Made by a program: the position numbers and the translations under genes. Positions 38,057 to 49,476 of a DNA stretch of 64,000 bases are shown piece after piece (position 1 is the first letter of the stretch; every line of letters begins with the position of its first letter). Origin of the DNA: Candidatus Thiodiazotropha endolucinida (GTDB lineage: Bacteria; Pseudomonadota; Gammaproteobacteria; Chromatiales; Chromatiaceae); NCBI RefSeq assembly GCF_001715975.1, contig NZ_MARB01000004.1, positions 186,001 to 250,000 on the forward strand, written 5' to 3'. The notes under the pieces are model-generated. The model worked only from the letters and a program-made list of their open reading frames with translations, ran no database searches and was not told the origin of the DNA.

Positions 38057-39534
38057 AAAGCTGAGGTGACATTGAGACTCGCGTGATTCTCTTCGTAACT
38101 ATCAACATCCGTATCCGCATCTCGCTCGAGATGGGTGATGTTGAAACCGACTCTGCTATTAGTACCGAACTGGTAACTTACACCCAGCGTGGCTGTCAAT
38201 TGATCGTAGACCAAAACCTCTTCTTCGTGATCTATGCCAGTGATTTGAATGTACCCGCTTGTCAACCGGGCAAGCCTTCTTGTCAGCAATACGCTTAACT
38301 CGATATCTTCCGTATCTCTACCGGAGCGGTCATAGAGACGTTCCAGATAACGCCCCCTCAGGTTAATTGAAGTCCTGGTTGTCTGATAAGTGAACTCCGT
38401 GGAAAACCGCTTGCTCTCATAAAAATCCTCTGTGATGGAGGGACTGTACGCAGCACGTACAGTGACAGGGGACGACTCCAGAATGGGATCCCTTACCAGA
38501 TTGCCGAATGCATCCTGGCGCTCGAACAGCGGCTGTGTACTCAGTTCATCGCGGGCACTGACAAAATCCTGTTCATAGCTGGCGGTCCATATAGTCCTGC
38601 CCGTTCTGTGACTGAAATCGAAATAATAGTCATCACCAAACGACCGCTCACCGACACCGAGCGCAAAACGTGTCCTGGGGTTGGGTGTGTAAATAGCTCC
38701 GATACTCCATGTAGAGTCGTCTCTATCATCAGCAACCGCTAAATCATACTCCTCATAACCGGCCGAAAAGGCGGCTGACCACTGATTGGTGATTTTTTGT
38801 ATCAGTTCCGCACGGAATATCTTCGTCTCATTGTCATCGTCCAGATTTTCATAATCCACATCGCTCTGTTGATATAAGACTTCCCATATCTGGTTAGTGA
38901 ACATGCTGCCGTTACCAAATGCAATCTCACCCCGCCTGCCTGTACTATCGTTGTCGAGATCTTCAGAATAGTTGATTCTGTCCCCGGTAAACCGAACCTC
39001 AACGACACTGAAATCACCCAGCCTGGCAGTAAAATAGGGGCTCAGACCTACCGAATAGAAATCCGTATCATCCTCGGTACCGGTCAAGCCGCCGATGCCT
39101 GATCTGCCGGTACTGGTGATGTTTGTCCTGTCCGCTCTCAGCCAGCCATCGAGGTAGAAATGGTTTTCGGCAATCTCCACATTACCCTCGGTGCGCATAA
39201 AATGGACAACTTCATTGTCTTCCGTCTCATCCCAATAGTGACGGTATTCCGGTGCATAGTTGAAATCCAAATTTGCCCTGGCCCCCTCCTTGTAGATCGA
39301 CAGGGTGGGCCTTACCACTGTAATGTTGTCGCTCACCTCATCTTCATGGGTCAGATTCGCATTATCGGTGTAAATCTGCTGAATTCCGATACTTGGAGAT
39401 ATCACCCAGTCAGCGGCATAAAGCGTGCCTGTATTTGCGGCCAATCCCATGCCACAAGCAAGACAGGTATAGACGAGGGGTTTGCCCCCGAAGATCAGTT
39501 CCATATTTAAATGATTCAGCTTATTGATGATCAT
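38053..39534 (-). CDS. PEP-CTERM-system-associated outer-membrane beta-barrel-like protein (TIGR03016-like)
   Basis: A 493-residue secreted protein: signal-like N terminus ending near LYAADW, then ISPSIGIQQIYTDNANLT, the pattern of the PEP-CTERM-associated family, and alternating polar/aromatic strands to the terminal Phe (HASLNVTSAF), as expected for an outer-membrane barrel. Many strands repeat the pattern of RFALGVGERSFGDDYYFDFS. In other genomes this family lies next to the XrtA tyrosine kinase; here it is 36 kb from it. The first ten residues may be untranslated, as a Met at codon 11 is possible. The stop codon is within the MITE-like element. Confidence 0.75.
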   Translation of the reverse strand: MIINKLNHLNMELIFGGKPLVYTCLACGMGLAANTGTLYAADWVISPSIGIQQIYTDNANLTHEDEVSDNITVVRPTLSIYKEGARANLDFNYAPEYRHYWDETEDNEVVHFMRTEGNVEIAENHFYLDGWLRADRTNITSTGRSGIGGLTGTEDDTDFYSVGLSPYFTARLGDFSVVEVRFTGDRINYSEDLDNDSTGRRGEIAFGNGSMFTNQIWEVLYQQSDVDYENLDDDNETKIFRAELIQKITNQWSAAFSAGYEEYDLAVADDRDDSTWSIGAIYTPNPRTRFALGVGERSFGDDYYFDFSHRTGRTIWTASYEQDFVSARDELSTQPLFERQDAFGNLVRDPILESSPVTVRAAYSPSITEDFYESKRFSTEFTYQTTRTSINLRGRYLERLYDRSGRDTEDIELSVLLTRRLARLTSGYIQITGIDHEEEVLVYDQLTATLGVSYQFGTNSRVGFNITHLERDADTDVDSYEENHASLNVTSAF

Positions 39535-41536
<2,002 letters not shown>

Positions 41537-41645
41537 TAATGACTGGACAATCCATCAGCGAATCGCCTATAAACAGCTGTAGTGGAACTGCCACACACAG
41601 ATACTAAAATTTGTTTTCAAACTAATTAATACCAGGAGCAATAAC

Positions 41646-41936
41646 GTGGCCAGCAAACAGGATAGCAATACGAAAAAGAGCACCACAACAAAAAAAACCA
41701 AAGCCAAGGTGAGTAAGAAAAAGGTTACAAAGAAAAAGGCAATCAGTAAGAAACGGGTTGCAAAAAAAACCATGACAAAACGTAGCGCCAGAGCCTCTAT
41801 CAGTCCGAGGGAGCGCTACGAGATGATAGCGACCATGGCTTACTATCGCGCCGAACAACGCAACTTCGAACCGGGACACGATGTTGAGGATTGGCTCGAG
41901 TGCGAGAGTATCATCGACAGCATGCTCGGCAAATAG
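41646..41936 (+). CDS. Lysine-rich tail protein with DUF2934 domain
   Basis: A 96-residue protein in two halves. Residues 1-50 are a histone-H1-like tail of lysine-rich repeats (TKKTKAKVSKKKVTKKK). Residues 51-96 are a DUF2934-type helix pair: SPRERYEMIATMAYYRAEQR, then DVEDWLECESIIDSMLGK. The start is GTG at 41646 with AGGAG upstream. DUF2934 has no known function; the basic tail suggests nucleic-acid binding, which is inference. Confidence 0.8.
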   Translation: MASKQDSNTKKSTTTKKTKAKVSKKKVTKKKAISKKRVAKKTMTKRSARASISPRERYEMIATMAYYRAEQRNFEPGHDVEDWLECESIIDSMLGK

Positions 41937-42268
41937 ATGTGAATTGGTCTACCACTGCTTCCTGATCGGGATTTAATACCTCATACAAAGCCATTGAGGA
42001 GGAACAGTCACAGTACATGATTCCTATACCCCGCCCACTCGCCCAGTTGCACTCATAGGTCCGTTTTGAAACTGGGCAGTGGGCAGGTACTTCCAACCGA
42101 ATGCTGGGGTATAGAACGCTCGAGTGTCAATAACTTGGAAATTGCAAGTGGAGCATGCCCTAGAAGAATTGCCAGCTGTGAAAGTGTCCGTGAGGCGGTC
42201 ACCAGCGACCAGCGAATACTGGGAATCGGGCGGTTGAGGAAACCGAAACGCCCGGCATACATTGGATA
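41937..42268. other. Gene-free spacer with a long imperfect hairpin
   Basis: This 332-bp spacer holds an imperfect inverted repeat at about 42033-42085 (GCCCACTCGCCCAGTT against AACTGGGCAGTGGGC, one bulge). A second one, CGGGCGGTT...CGCCCG at about 42225-42253, lies 3' of tRNA-Glu and may end its transcript. No gene is called. Confidence 0.5.
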
Positions 42269-42344
42269 TGGCGTCCCCAAGGGGAGTCGAACCCCTGTTA
42301 CCGGCGTGAAAGGCCAGTGTCCTAGGCCTCTAGACGATGGGGAC
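42269..42344 (-). tRNA. tRNA-Glu (anticodon UUC)
   Basis: A 76-nt tRNA with encoded CCA. The acceptor GTCCCCA pairs with TGGGGAC, the T-loop GGTTCGACTCC is standard, and the anticodon loop CTTTCAC gives UUC. It is isolated from other tRNAs. Confidence 0.97.
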
Positions 42345-42506
42345 AGGTCTCTGCCAGGTATCCTGCTCGGGTACCGCATGCAAAGTGGAGCGCGAAATCT
42401 ACGGTACTTTCTCTACTGTGTCAAGGCCTTGCACAACCAATTTTGCGCTTCTGACGATCAACAATTCAGTGAATGTCGTGCTGTAGTGGCCAGCACAGGA
42501 AATGGA

Positions 42507-45050
42507 TTAGGTTTCAAACAACAGCCCGGCCTTAAATACCTCTGAGGATTGCTGCTGATGTCTGGGTATACCGACCAGATAGCCTTGTACGTAATCGCAT
42601 CCCTGTTGCTGAAGAAAAGCCAGCTGGCTCTCGTTCTCGACACCTTCGGCAATGACATCGATATTGAAGGCATGCGCCAACTGTATCATCGCGCGCACAA
42701 GGCTGGCATCGTTGCTGTCTGCAACGACACCGTGGATAAATTCCCTGTCGATCTTCAACAGATCAAACGGAAATTGTCGCAAGTGGCTGAGAGAGGCCTG
42801 ACCGGTCCCAAAATCATCCAGTGCGACTCTCACTCCTAAAGACTTGGCCTGTTGCAGGAACTGGTCGGCTTCCGCCAATTCCTGTGTAAGCGTGTCCTCG
42901 GTTATTTCCAGGATCAGGCTGCGGGGCGCCATCTTTCCCGCCACCAGACTCTCGAGGAGATTACGGCAGAAGACCGGATCATTAAGCAGTCTGGCGGAAA
43001 GATTGATGGAGATGGCCACCTTGTCTCCCTTATCGCCGTGTTCATTTTGGAAATGGAGCGCCTGCTCAAAAAGCGGACCGAAAAGAGAGGTGATGAGGCC
43101 TGTGTCGTTCAGCACTGTTAAAAAGTGATCCGGAGTAAGAGTTCCGCGCTGCGGGTGCTGCCAGCGCAGCAGTGCCTCGTAACAGAGCAACTTGCCGTTG
43201 ATCGACTCAAAGATGGGTTGAAAGTGGTAGTGGAATTGTCCTGCCTCCACACCCTGGCGAACCTCATGTTCATACTTAAGCCCCTCTGCAGCACGTTCTG
43301 TCATTTCACCGCTGAAGAAACAATAAGCTGCACGCCCGTGCCGTTTTGCCTCATACATGGCGGTATCGGCATCACGGATAAGATAGTCGGCTGAAACATC
43401 ATCAAAGGGCGCCATCGCTATGCCTATGGATGCGGTGACGCACAACTCCTGGCCGGCCACCTGAACCGGCTGCTCCACCGCACGCAGTATTTTCTCGGCG
43501 AGAGGCGCCATATCTTCGCGACTGTTGACTCCTTCAATCAAAATAGCAAATTCATCACCACTCAACCTGGCCACGGTATCGGAGCTTCGCACGATAGAAG
43601 TCAAGCGTTCGGCGATACGTTTCAAAAGCTCATCGCCGGCCAAATGTCCCAGGCTGTCGTTGACCTGTTTAAAACGGTCCAGATCGAGAAACATGAGACC
43701 GATCAATCCATCCCCTCTGAGGGCAATCGCCAGGGCATGTTCAAGACGGTCATGAAACAGAACTCGATTAGGTAGCTGGGTCAGCGCATCATGGTGTGCC
43801 ACATGGTCGAGGTGACGCTGGCGGTTATGCACCTGCTTACGCATTTCACTGAAGGCATCCACTAAATCCTGTATCTCCTTCAAATTGCTGTTGGACGGTG
43901 CATTCGATTCCAAGCCACCGCTGGCTTCCTGCTTCAATGCCTTGGCGGTCTGCCCGATAGGAAGCAACAGATTGCGCTTGATGAACTGAAAGGCTGCAAA
44001 CAGAATCAGCAATCCCAGCATGGCCATCGCCAGAATCGATACCGATAACCGCTTTGCGGTTTGAGTGAGTTGCGTGATGCCATCCGCCGCTTGGGAATCG
44101 AGAGCGAGGTCGATAAGCGAGAAGCGCTGACGCATGCTATCCAACAGCGGGGTGACCTTTTCACGCATGATATGCAGGTCCATGCGCCAGGTTGGCTTAT
44201 CCATGAACACCAAGACCCGTTGATATCCTTTCATCCAGGATTTGTAGTGGGCCCCCATAGCCACCAAACTATCGGAAAGTATGAATTCCTCATTATTGTA
44301 TTCGAAGTGGTTTTCCAAGATCTGCAATGTCTGGATAAAGCGTTCCGCAAAATCGGTTATAGCATCATTACGCCCTTGGAACTCACTATCCTGATTGGAT
44401 GCAAACAGGCCGAATCGGTTTGCCACCATCAGACGCAATTCTCCGGTCAAGCCCATCCAGAGTCTTTGTAAAGCAGAAATCTGACTAATCACAGCGACCT
44501 GTTGATCAAGGGGAAATCCAACATCCACCTCCTGACGTAACAGCTGAAGTTCACTGAGAACTCCCTTGTTGTGCGGATACATCTCCTCCAACATAAGATT
44601 CATGGCGGGAAACCAGCCCTCCACATCCTGCCGGACATCGATCAGATTTTTAACCTCCCTTTCCAGCGCAAGCTTTTCCTCGAGCAGACCCTCCGCCAAG
44701 TCAACCTCGTCCAAAGGCAACCGCTTCAGGGAATCCGTCAGATCGAGAAGCACCTGTTCCAGGCTGAGTAATGTGTTCTCAGTATGAACCAGATTCCCTT
44801 TAACCGGCTCATTGAGAATACGCTGGAGATTATTTTCCAACTGATTCAGTTGGGTTTGAGCATCAGCCAGGATGCCGGCAGCTACTGTTCTGGCGGTAAT
44901 ATTGTCAATCTGTCTTTGACTGGTGCTGTTTACCAGATTCCAGCCAAGGTAGGCAAAGGTGACCAATGCCACACCGACCAAAATTGAAAGTAGGGTATAA
45001 CGGCCACGATAGGAATTAAGATCAGGTATCAGACCTTTAATACTAGCCAT
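42507..45050 (-). CDS. Membrane-bound GGDEF-EAL protein (cyclic di-GMP turnover)
   Basis: An 847-residue signalling protein. An N-terminal membrane helix (LLSILVGVALVTFAYLGW) is followed by a helical periplasmic sensor region to about residue 330, a second helix (VSILAMAMLGLLILFAAF), a HAMP-like segment, then GGDEF and EAL domains. The GGDEF motif is SGDEF (ARLSGDEFAIL), a variant that leaves cyclase activity uncertain. The EAL domain looks complete: YEALLRW, NLSARLL, LEITED, ALDDFGTG, LKIDREF, IAEGVENESQ. It is therefore probably an active phosphodiesterase. No regulated partner is adjacent. Confidence 0.93.
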   Translation of the reverse strand: MASIKGLIPDLNSYRGRYTLLSILVGVALVTFAYLGWNLVNSTSQRQIDNITARTVAAGILADAQTQLNQLENNLQRILNEPVKGNLVHTENTLLSLEQVLLDLTDSLKRLPLDEVDLAEGLLEEKLALEREVKNLIDVRQDVEGWFPAMNLMLEEMYPHNKGVLSELQLLRQEVDVGFPLDQQVAVISQISALQRLWMGLTGELRLMVANRFGLFASNQDSEFQGRNDAITDFAERFIQTLQILENHFEYNNEEFILSDSLVAMGAHYKSWMKGYQRVLVFMDKPTWRMDLHIMREKVTPLLDSMRQRFSLIDLALDSQAADGITQLTQTAKRLSVSILAMAMLGLLILFAAFQFIKRNLLLPIGQTAKALKQEASGGLESNAPSNSNLKEIQDLVDAFSEMRKQVHNRQRHLDHVAHHDALTQLPNRVLFHDRLEHALAIALRGDGLIGLMFLDLDRFKQVNDSLGHLAGDELLKRIAERLTSIVRSSDTVARLSGDEFAILIEGVNSREDMAPLAEKILRAVEQPVQVAGQELCVTASIGIAMAPFDDVSADYLIRDADTAMYEAKRHGRAAYCFFSGEMTERAAEGLKYEHEVRQGVEAGQFHYHFQPIFESINGKLLCYEALLRWQHPQRGTLTPDHFLTVLNDTGLITSLFGPLFEQALHFQNEHGDKGDKVAISINLSARLLNDPVFCRNLLESLVAGKMAPRSLILEITEDTLTQELAEADQFLQQAKSLGVRVALDDFGTGQASLSHLRQFPFDLLKIDREFIHGVVADSNDASLVRAMIQLAHAFNIDVIAEGVENESQLAFLQQQGCDYVQGYLVGIPRHQQQSSEVFKAGLLFET

Positions 45051-45566
45051 ATGCTTTGGTTTCGTTTAAGTCGTTTCATTACAATGCGTTACATCTTTTC
45101 TTATTGATTCTTCCGCATGAACTTTCCCAGTTCTTCACTACGCTGTGAAACAGACAATAACGGTAGCGCATACAACCTAGCGTATGCCATAAATGCAGGG
45201 AATTACATGACGGATACTAGGGGAATTTAGCAACAAATGCAGCCACGAGACCCATACTCTGTTGACATCGATCAACTCAGAGCAGCTGTACACCCAGCAA
45301 ATGCTGTTCAGGGAGGGAGGTATTTCATATGTAACCCGCAGGGCCGGGCCTTTTTGCCGCCCTGCGAGTTATCGATCGCTCAGTAGAGGCCGTTCATGTT
45401 CCGTTGTCTAGGCATTTATTGATAAATTCCAATCTTCGACAACCATCACTATCGCCCAACAGAAGATGAAATTATCCGGGATCCTGATTGAAGCATCAGC
45501 TGACAAGCAAAATTCTTTTGCTCTTTCCGTCTCTTAAAATCAGTTCGCGATGCGACAAGTATACGC
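45051..45566. other. Gene-free 516-bp spacer with a hairpin
   Basis: No convincing reading frame. It includes a perfect 8-bp inverted repeat, CGCAGGGC...GCCCTGCG (45337-45366, 14-base loop containing a T-run). The promoter of the GGDEF-EAL gene should lie in the first ~150 bp, but no clear boxes were seen. Confidence 0.45.
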
Positions 45567-46259
45567 TCAGATCTCAGTCAGACTGCCTTCGAACACTATT
45601 TCTTCACTCGGTCTGTCCTTCGGTAACTGATCCGTGTTTTCGACAGAGACCTTGAAACGTTGCCGATCACTAAGGGCTGCCGGTAGATTCATCCGCATAC
45701 TGCCGTCATGGGGCAAAATACCGAGGGGGTGAAGGTGTCCCAGCTCATCCTCCAACCACAATTGACAGACCTTACCTTGCGGTAACGGAGTCGGCTCTAC
45801 AGCCTTCACCTTCAGAAAAGGATCGTTGTCCACTGCCCCTACCAGCCAGCCGGGTTTTAACTGATCATTCAGAACCACCATTATGCTGTCCATCGCCATA
45901 TCCTGCTGGCGGGTCGTCATCAGGGTCATGCCCATGACCAAGACCAAAGTGGCTGTAACCATGCCGAGACTGCGCCAGAAATTCAGGCTGTTCCAAAAAC
46001 CGGTGGTAGCTTCCACACGGGTGTCAATCGGATCTATCCGGCTCGCGATTTGATCCCAGACAGCCTTTGGAGGCGTTACGGGTTCAATGCTGTCCAGCAT
46101 GGGTTCCAAACGCCGCTGCCAGGCATCAACCTCGCCCTGCAGCTGCATGTCTGTCTGCAGACGCTGTTCGAACTTGATGCGCTCCTGACCTTGCAAGGTG
46201 CCTAGCACATACTCTCCGGCAAGGATATTGATATCATTAATTTCATTTTCAGGCATCAT
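45567..46259 (-). CDS. Anti-sigma factor, RskA family
   Basis: A 230-residue bitopic inner-membrane protein. The N-terminal cytoplasmic zinc-finger-like helix bundle (NILAGEYVLGTLQGQERIKFE) binds the sigma factor, a single span (LGMVTATLVLVMGMTLM) follows, and the periplasmic RskA domain has KVCQLWLEDELGHLHPLGIL. No zinc-binding Cys pair is seen, so it is the non-zinc type. I use the ATG at 46259, which has AGGAGGTG at good spacing; it overlaps the sigma gene by 11 bp. Confidence 0.9.
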   Translation of the reverse strand: MMPENEINDINILAGEYVLGTLQGQERIKFEQRLQTDMQLQGEVDAWQRRLEPMLDSIEPVTPPKAVWDQIASRIDPIDTRVEATTGFWNSLNFWRSLGMVTATLVLVMGMTLMTTRQQDMAMDSIMVVLNDQLKPGWLVGAVDNDPFLKVKAVEPTPLPQGKVCQLWLEDELGHLHPLGILPHDGSMRMNLPAALSDRQRFKVSVENTDQLPKDRPSEEIVFEGSLTEI

Positions 46260-46839
46260 GATCAAGACACCTCCTCAATTGTTCCAGACCTCGACGTATC
46301 CATGTCTTGATCGTACCCAACGGCGTTTCAGTATAGGCGGCCAGCTCATCATGGGTCATGCCCTTGAAATAGGCCAATGCAATAATCTGTCGCTGCTGCT
46401 CTTTCAGCTGTTGCAGACAGTTGTCCAGTCGCCTTCCCTCATCGGTACGGCTCAAACCTTCCAGCGGCAGGGGATTGTTATCGACCTGCTCTGGAAAACC
46501 TTTGTCATCACTCTCCGTCATCTCGCGCTTCTGTTTGCGAAGCAGATCCAACGCCTGATTTCTCGCGATCGCAGACATCCAGGTCAACGGGGCCGCCAAA
46601 TGTGAACGATAGTTGCCTGCATTGTTCCAAACCTTGATGTAGGCATCCTGCAAACAGTCTTGCGCCAAATCTTCTCTATTTAATATACGCAGCACAACGC
46701 CATATAGTTTCGCAGAAGTAATAGTGTACAGACGGGAAAAAGCTTTACGATCGTTCAGGGCGCAGGCTGCCAGCAATCCTTCGAGTTCCTGATTGCGTAA
46801 CCGCGTTGCTTCCTGTGGATCAGTCTCTCCATTTTCCAT
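46249..46839 (-). CDS. ECF RNA polymerase sigma factor (SigK-like)
   Basis: A sigma70-family extracytoplasmic function factor of 196 residues. Region 2 contains LYGVVLRILNREDLAQDCLQDAYIKVW and TWMSAIARNQALDLLRK; region 4 has LPLEG...QRQIIALAYFKGMTHDELAAYTETPLGTIKTWIRRGLEQL-type sequence. I use the ATG at 46839 with GGGGGGA upstream; a longer frame back to 47061 would overlap the hydrolase gene and has no sigma-like residues. It is coupled to the RskA-type anti-sigma gene. The induced genes are unknown. Confidence 0.93.
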   Translation of the reverse strand: MENGETDPQEATRLRNQELEGLLAACALNDRKAFSRLYTITSAKLYGVVLRILNREDLAQDCLQDAYIKVWNNAGNYRSHLAAPLTWMSAIARNQALDLLRKQKREMTESDDKGFPEQVDNNPLPLEGLSRTDEGRRLDNCLQQLKEQQRQIIALAYFKGMTHDELAAYTETPLGTIKTWIRRGLEQLRRCLDHDA

Positions 46840-47012
46840 GGATCCCCCCAAGGAATGTGAACCTGCCACAAGATTACTGGCCTTGCGCCATGGCGGCAAG
46901 AGGTACAGGCATTCAGTTACTGCCTTGTATGTTACTGAGTTCCATACAGCAACCGGGGAAAGGCAATGTGAAATCTCATGCCGATTGAGGGATAAGCTAT
47001 ACATGGGCCTGG

Positions 47013-48773
47013 TTAATCCTGTTCCCGTGGCACGCCCATATAGCCGGAAAATTTCAGACACTGCTTGCCGTCCAACTCGACTATCTGCACTGTCTCCCCG
47101 CCGCCGCGACCAAACCCCTGCACCACAGCCTCCGTAGCGGATACCGGTTGCAGCGGGACTCTGATCAGATTCTCACTCAAATGCGGCGCTCGATAGTGCA
47201 GGCAGAGCACCCCATCCTGGTCACTCAATTTGAGATCCTGTATCGAGAATTCGCCATCCGGATTGATAGTCCGGTAACTGCCCAACCGCTTCTTCCATAC
47301 CGACTCCCATTGATCGGATTCGACCCTGTTGCCGAGCATGATCTCGTTACCGTTCCGGTCCGCCACTAAGACATCCATGCCGTTGACCTCACGCTCACGT
47401 AGACGCAGATCACCCAGTATCCGGTATCCGTCCGGTAATTGTTGGATACTGTTTTCACTGAGCCCCAAGCTGCCGTCTTCAAAGCGCACCAGATCCAGAA
47501 TTTGCTCTATGATGCAGGCACAGAGTCTGGGTTGTTCGGCATCGACCATCAACAGTCCAAGATCCGTGGCATAGGCGCCAGAGGGTGTGTCATAACCAAT
47601 CGGAAGGTCGTTCGCAACCTGGCGCTGCGACTGTGTGGGAAGTCCTCCGCGTATCGAGGCGGCAATCATGAGTATGGTTGTCGCCAACTCCTTTGCAATC
47701 CGATTGCTGTCCGCGCCATTGGCCAATACGGCAATGCCCAGATCCTGTTCCGGCAGCAGCACCATTTCAGCGCCGAACAGCAGTGTGCTGCCACCATGGC
47801 GAACACGCTTCCCAATGACAGGGTGGTGCTCAATAAACCAGCCAAATCCGGGTAATATACCCAATGAAACCTGACCATCGACAGTTTGTGGCTGAAACAT
47901 CTGACTCAGCAGTGGTGAAGGCAGCGCGGGGATTTGGGCGCCAAGCAGTGCAGTCATCAGACGGCCCAGATCCTCTCCCGTGGTATAGAGACCTAATGCC
48001 GGCGTATCTCTTAGTGGTGGCTGTGGCCGGATCTGACCGTCCAGATGTCCGGCGGATAATCGACTCTGTAACTCCGCCGAAAGATCAAAACCACTGCTGT
48101 GCATCTCCAATGGAGTAAACAAAGACCGCTCGATAAAATCCGCATAGGCCAGACCCGAGCGTTGCTGAACCAGGTGACCCAACAAATCATAACCGATATT
48201 TGAATAGCTATAGACCCGATCAGGATCATATGCGGCATATTCCTCGTGCAGCAGTGTCATCACCTTGGTAAAGGGGGTATCCGTGTACATTCCCTTGCGC
48301 AGGTCGCTGGGAAGTCCACTGCGATGACTCAGCAGTTGCCGGGGTGTCAGCGGGGTTGCATCCTGCTGGTGATGCCGAATGGAGAAGCCTGACAGCTGAT
48401 CTTTTAACGCCAGATCCAGGTCAATCCTGCCTGCTGCGACGAGCTGCATGACAGCAAGCGCAGTGACGGGCTTGGTTAGTGATCCGACCCTGAACAGAGT
48501 TCCCGTATCGACCCTTTCTCCGGTGCGGCTGTTAGCGACGCCGAATCCTTCAAGCCAGACTGTGCCCTCTCTGTCGACCAGGGCAATACTCAATCCCGGT
48601 ACCAGCTCTTCTTCCAGCAACCGGGTAATCAATTTCATCGACTCACTGCGCACACTAGCCATTTCACCCTGAGGAATGACTCGGGACTGGCTGGCTTGAT
48701 GCTCCAGGGAGGCGCAAGATGTAAGTAACAGCACTATTGTCAGCACTGAAAATGACAGGCGTATTGGCGGCAC
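47013..48773 (-). CDS. Serine hydrolase lipoprotein of the beta-lactamase/class C PBP fold
   Basis: A 586-residue lipoprotein (signal peptide IRLSFSVLTIVLLLTSC). The N-terminal half is a class C beta-lactamase-like domain with SxxK in VGSLTKPVTA, YxN in YSYSNIGYDLLG and HxG in VRHGGSTLLFGAE. The C-terminal ~200 residues are a beta-rich domain of unknown role, with FRSIQD-like strands. It may be an esterase or D-Ala-D-Ala peptidase rather than a resistance enzyme. I use the GTG at 48773 (GAGGTG upstream); a TTG at 48785 is the alternative. The ECF sigma gene begins about 170 bp downstream. Confidence 0.87.
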   Translation of the reverse strand: MPPIRLSFSVLTIVLLLTSCASLEHQASQSRVIPQGEMASVRSESMKLITRLLEEELVPGLSIALVDREGTVWLEGFGVANSRTGERVDTGTLFRVGSLTKPVTALAVMQLVAAGRIDLDLALKDQLSGFSIRHHQQDATPLTPRQLLSHRSGLPSDLRKGMYTDTPFTKVMTLLHEEYAAYDPDRVYSYSNIGYDLLGHLVQQRSGLAYADFIERSLFTPLEMHSSGFDLSAELQSRLSAGHLDGQIRPQPPLRDTPALGLYTTGEDLGRLMTALLGAQIPALPSPLLSQMFQPQTVDGQVSLGILPGFGWFIEHHPVIGKRVRHGGSTLLFGAEMVLLPEQDLGIAVLANGADSNRIAKELATTILMIAASIRGGLPTQSQRQVANDLPIGYDTPSGAYATDLGLLMVDAEQPRLCACIIEQILDLVRFEDGSLGLSENSIQQLPDGYRILGDLRLREREVNGMDVLVADRNGNEIMLGNRVESDQWESVWKKRLGSYRTINPDGEFSIQDLKLSDQDGVLCLHYRAPHLSENLIRVPLQPVSATEAVVQGFGRGGGETVQIVELDGKQCLKFSGYMGVPREQD

Positions 48774-48984
48774 GAAACACCTCAATCTGCTGAAATATGG
48801 ACCATGAAACCCAATCGACTGAGCCTTATCCCGCGAGGCACATTTAGTCGCAACTATACAACTGTTACGTCGGCTATCTTGATTTGGATTCAGTACATGG
48901 AAGGAAATTCAACATTTTTGTAGCTGAATCTGTAATCGCGCCTTTCAAACAACCGATTACGGCCAACTTTGTTACTTAGGCTCA
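48774..48984. other. Gene-free upstream region of the hydrolase gene
   Basis: AT-rich promoter region upstream of the serine hydrolase gene; no boxes or genes can be supported. The tandem-duplicated segment starts just to its right. Confidence 0.4.
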
Positions 48985-49125
48985 AAATAGATTTTATTTA
49001 TTTTATCATTATTTTTCAGTAAGTTATGCCCGACACGTCAAGCCAGGCCGAATCAAACATTGGGTTAGGGTTAGACTCAGTGATTGCACCCGTCAGTACA
49101 AGCATATCGAATTGATCGATCTATC

Positions 49126-49157
49126 GCTTTAGACGGGGCGGGATGCCCCGCTAAAGC
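49126..49157. terminator. GC-rich hairpin downstream of small secreted protein gene, copy 1
   Basis: GCTTTAG-A-CGGGGC and GCCCCG-CTAAAGC form a long stem with one bulge around a GGGAT loop, 11 bp past the stop of the minus-strand gene. There is no T-run, so it could be a transcript-stabilising structure instead of a terminator. It is identical in copy 2. Confidence 0.55.
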
Positions 49158-49168
49158 AAAACCCTTCA

Positions 49169-49453
49169 TTACCAGTTTACCGCGGCGCCGACATCAATCA
49201 GGCTGCTTCCGTATCCATCTCTGAATCCACGCTGCGACTTGTGCGCATTACTCGAGAAACCTTCAGAGTAGAGGAAGGAGCTACCATACTGATCACCGAT
49301 ACCCGGCTGCATGGCCGTAGGCAGAGTGTTCGAGTAGGACGAGCCAATGTACTGATCGTGGTTGTTACCGACTACCTCATACAGATCATCATATGAAGTG
49401 GCGTACAGGTTGGCAGACAAAATCATGGTTGCGGTTGCTAATAGAATTTTCAT
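49169..49453 (-). CDS. Small secreted protein with three DxYxGSS motifs, copy 1
   Basis: A 94-residue protein with a signal peptide (MKILLATATMILSANLYA), so exported. The mature 76 residues are Gly/Ser/Tyr-rich and carry three spaced motifs: DQYIGSS (33-39), DQYGSS (54-59) and DGYGSS (79-84). It has no Cys, and ends VGAAVNW. I start it at the ATG at 49453, with GAGGA upstream. It differs from copy 2 at only two residues (Q34L, A70E). I do not recognise the family; the motif spacing suggests a repeat-built surface or matrix protein, which is inference. Confidence 0.8.
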   Translation of the reverse strand: MKILLATATMILSANLYATSYDDLYEVVGNNHDQYIGSSYSNTLPTAMQPGIGDQYGSSFLYSEGFSSNAHKSQRGFRDGYGSSLIDVGAAVNW

Positions 49454-49476
49454 TTTAATATTCCTCGTTTTGTTAA

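Noticed and set aside
42066-42545. 159-codon plus-strand frame
   Set aside because: It crosses tRNA-Glu and the end of the GGDEF-EAL gene; no domain.
45337-45366. Hairpin as terminator of the GGDEF-EAL or anti-sigma gene
   Set aside because: It is about 200-290 bp from either gene, and the T-run lies in the loop rather than after the stem.
46840-47061. N-terminal extension of the ECF sigma factor
   Set aside because: The extension overlaps the hydrolase gene, is not sigma-like, and the ATG at 46839 has a strong ribosome binding site.
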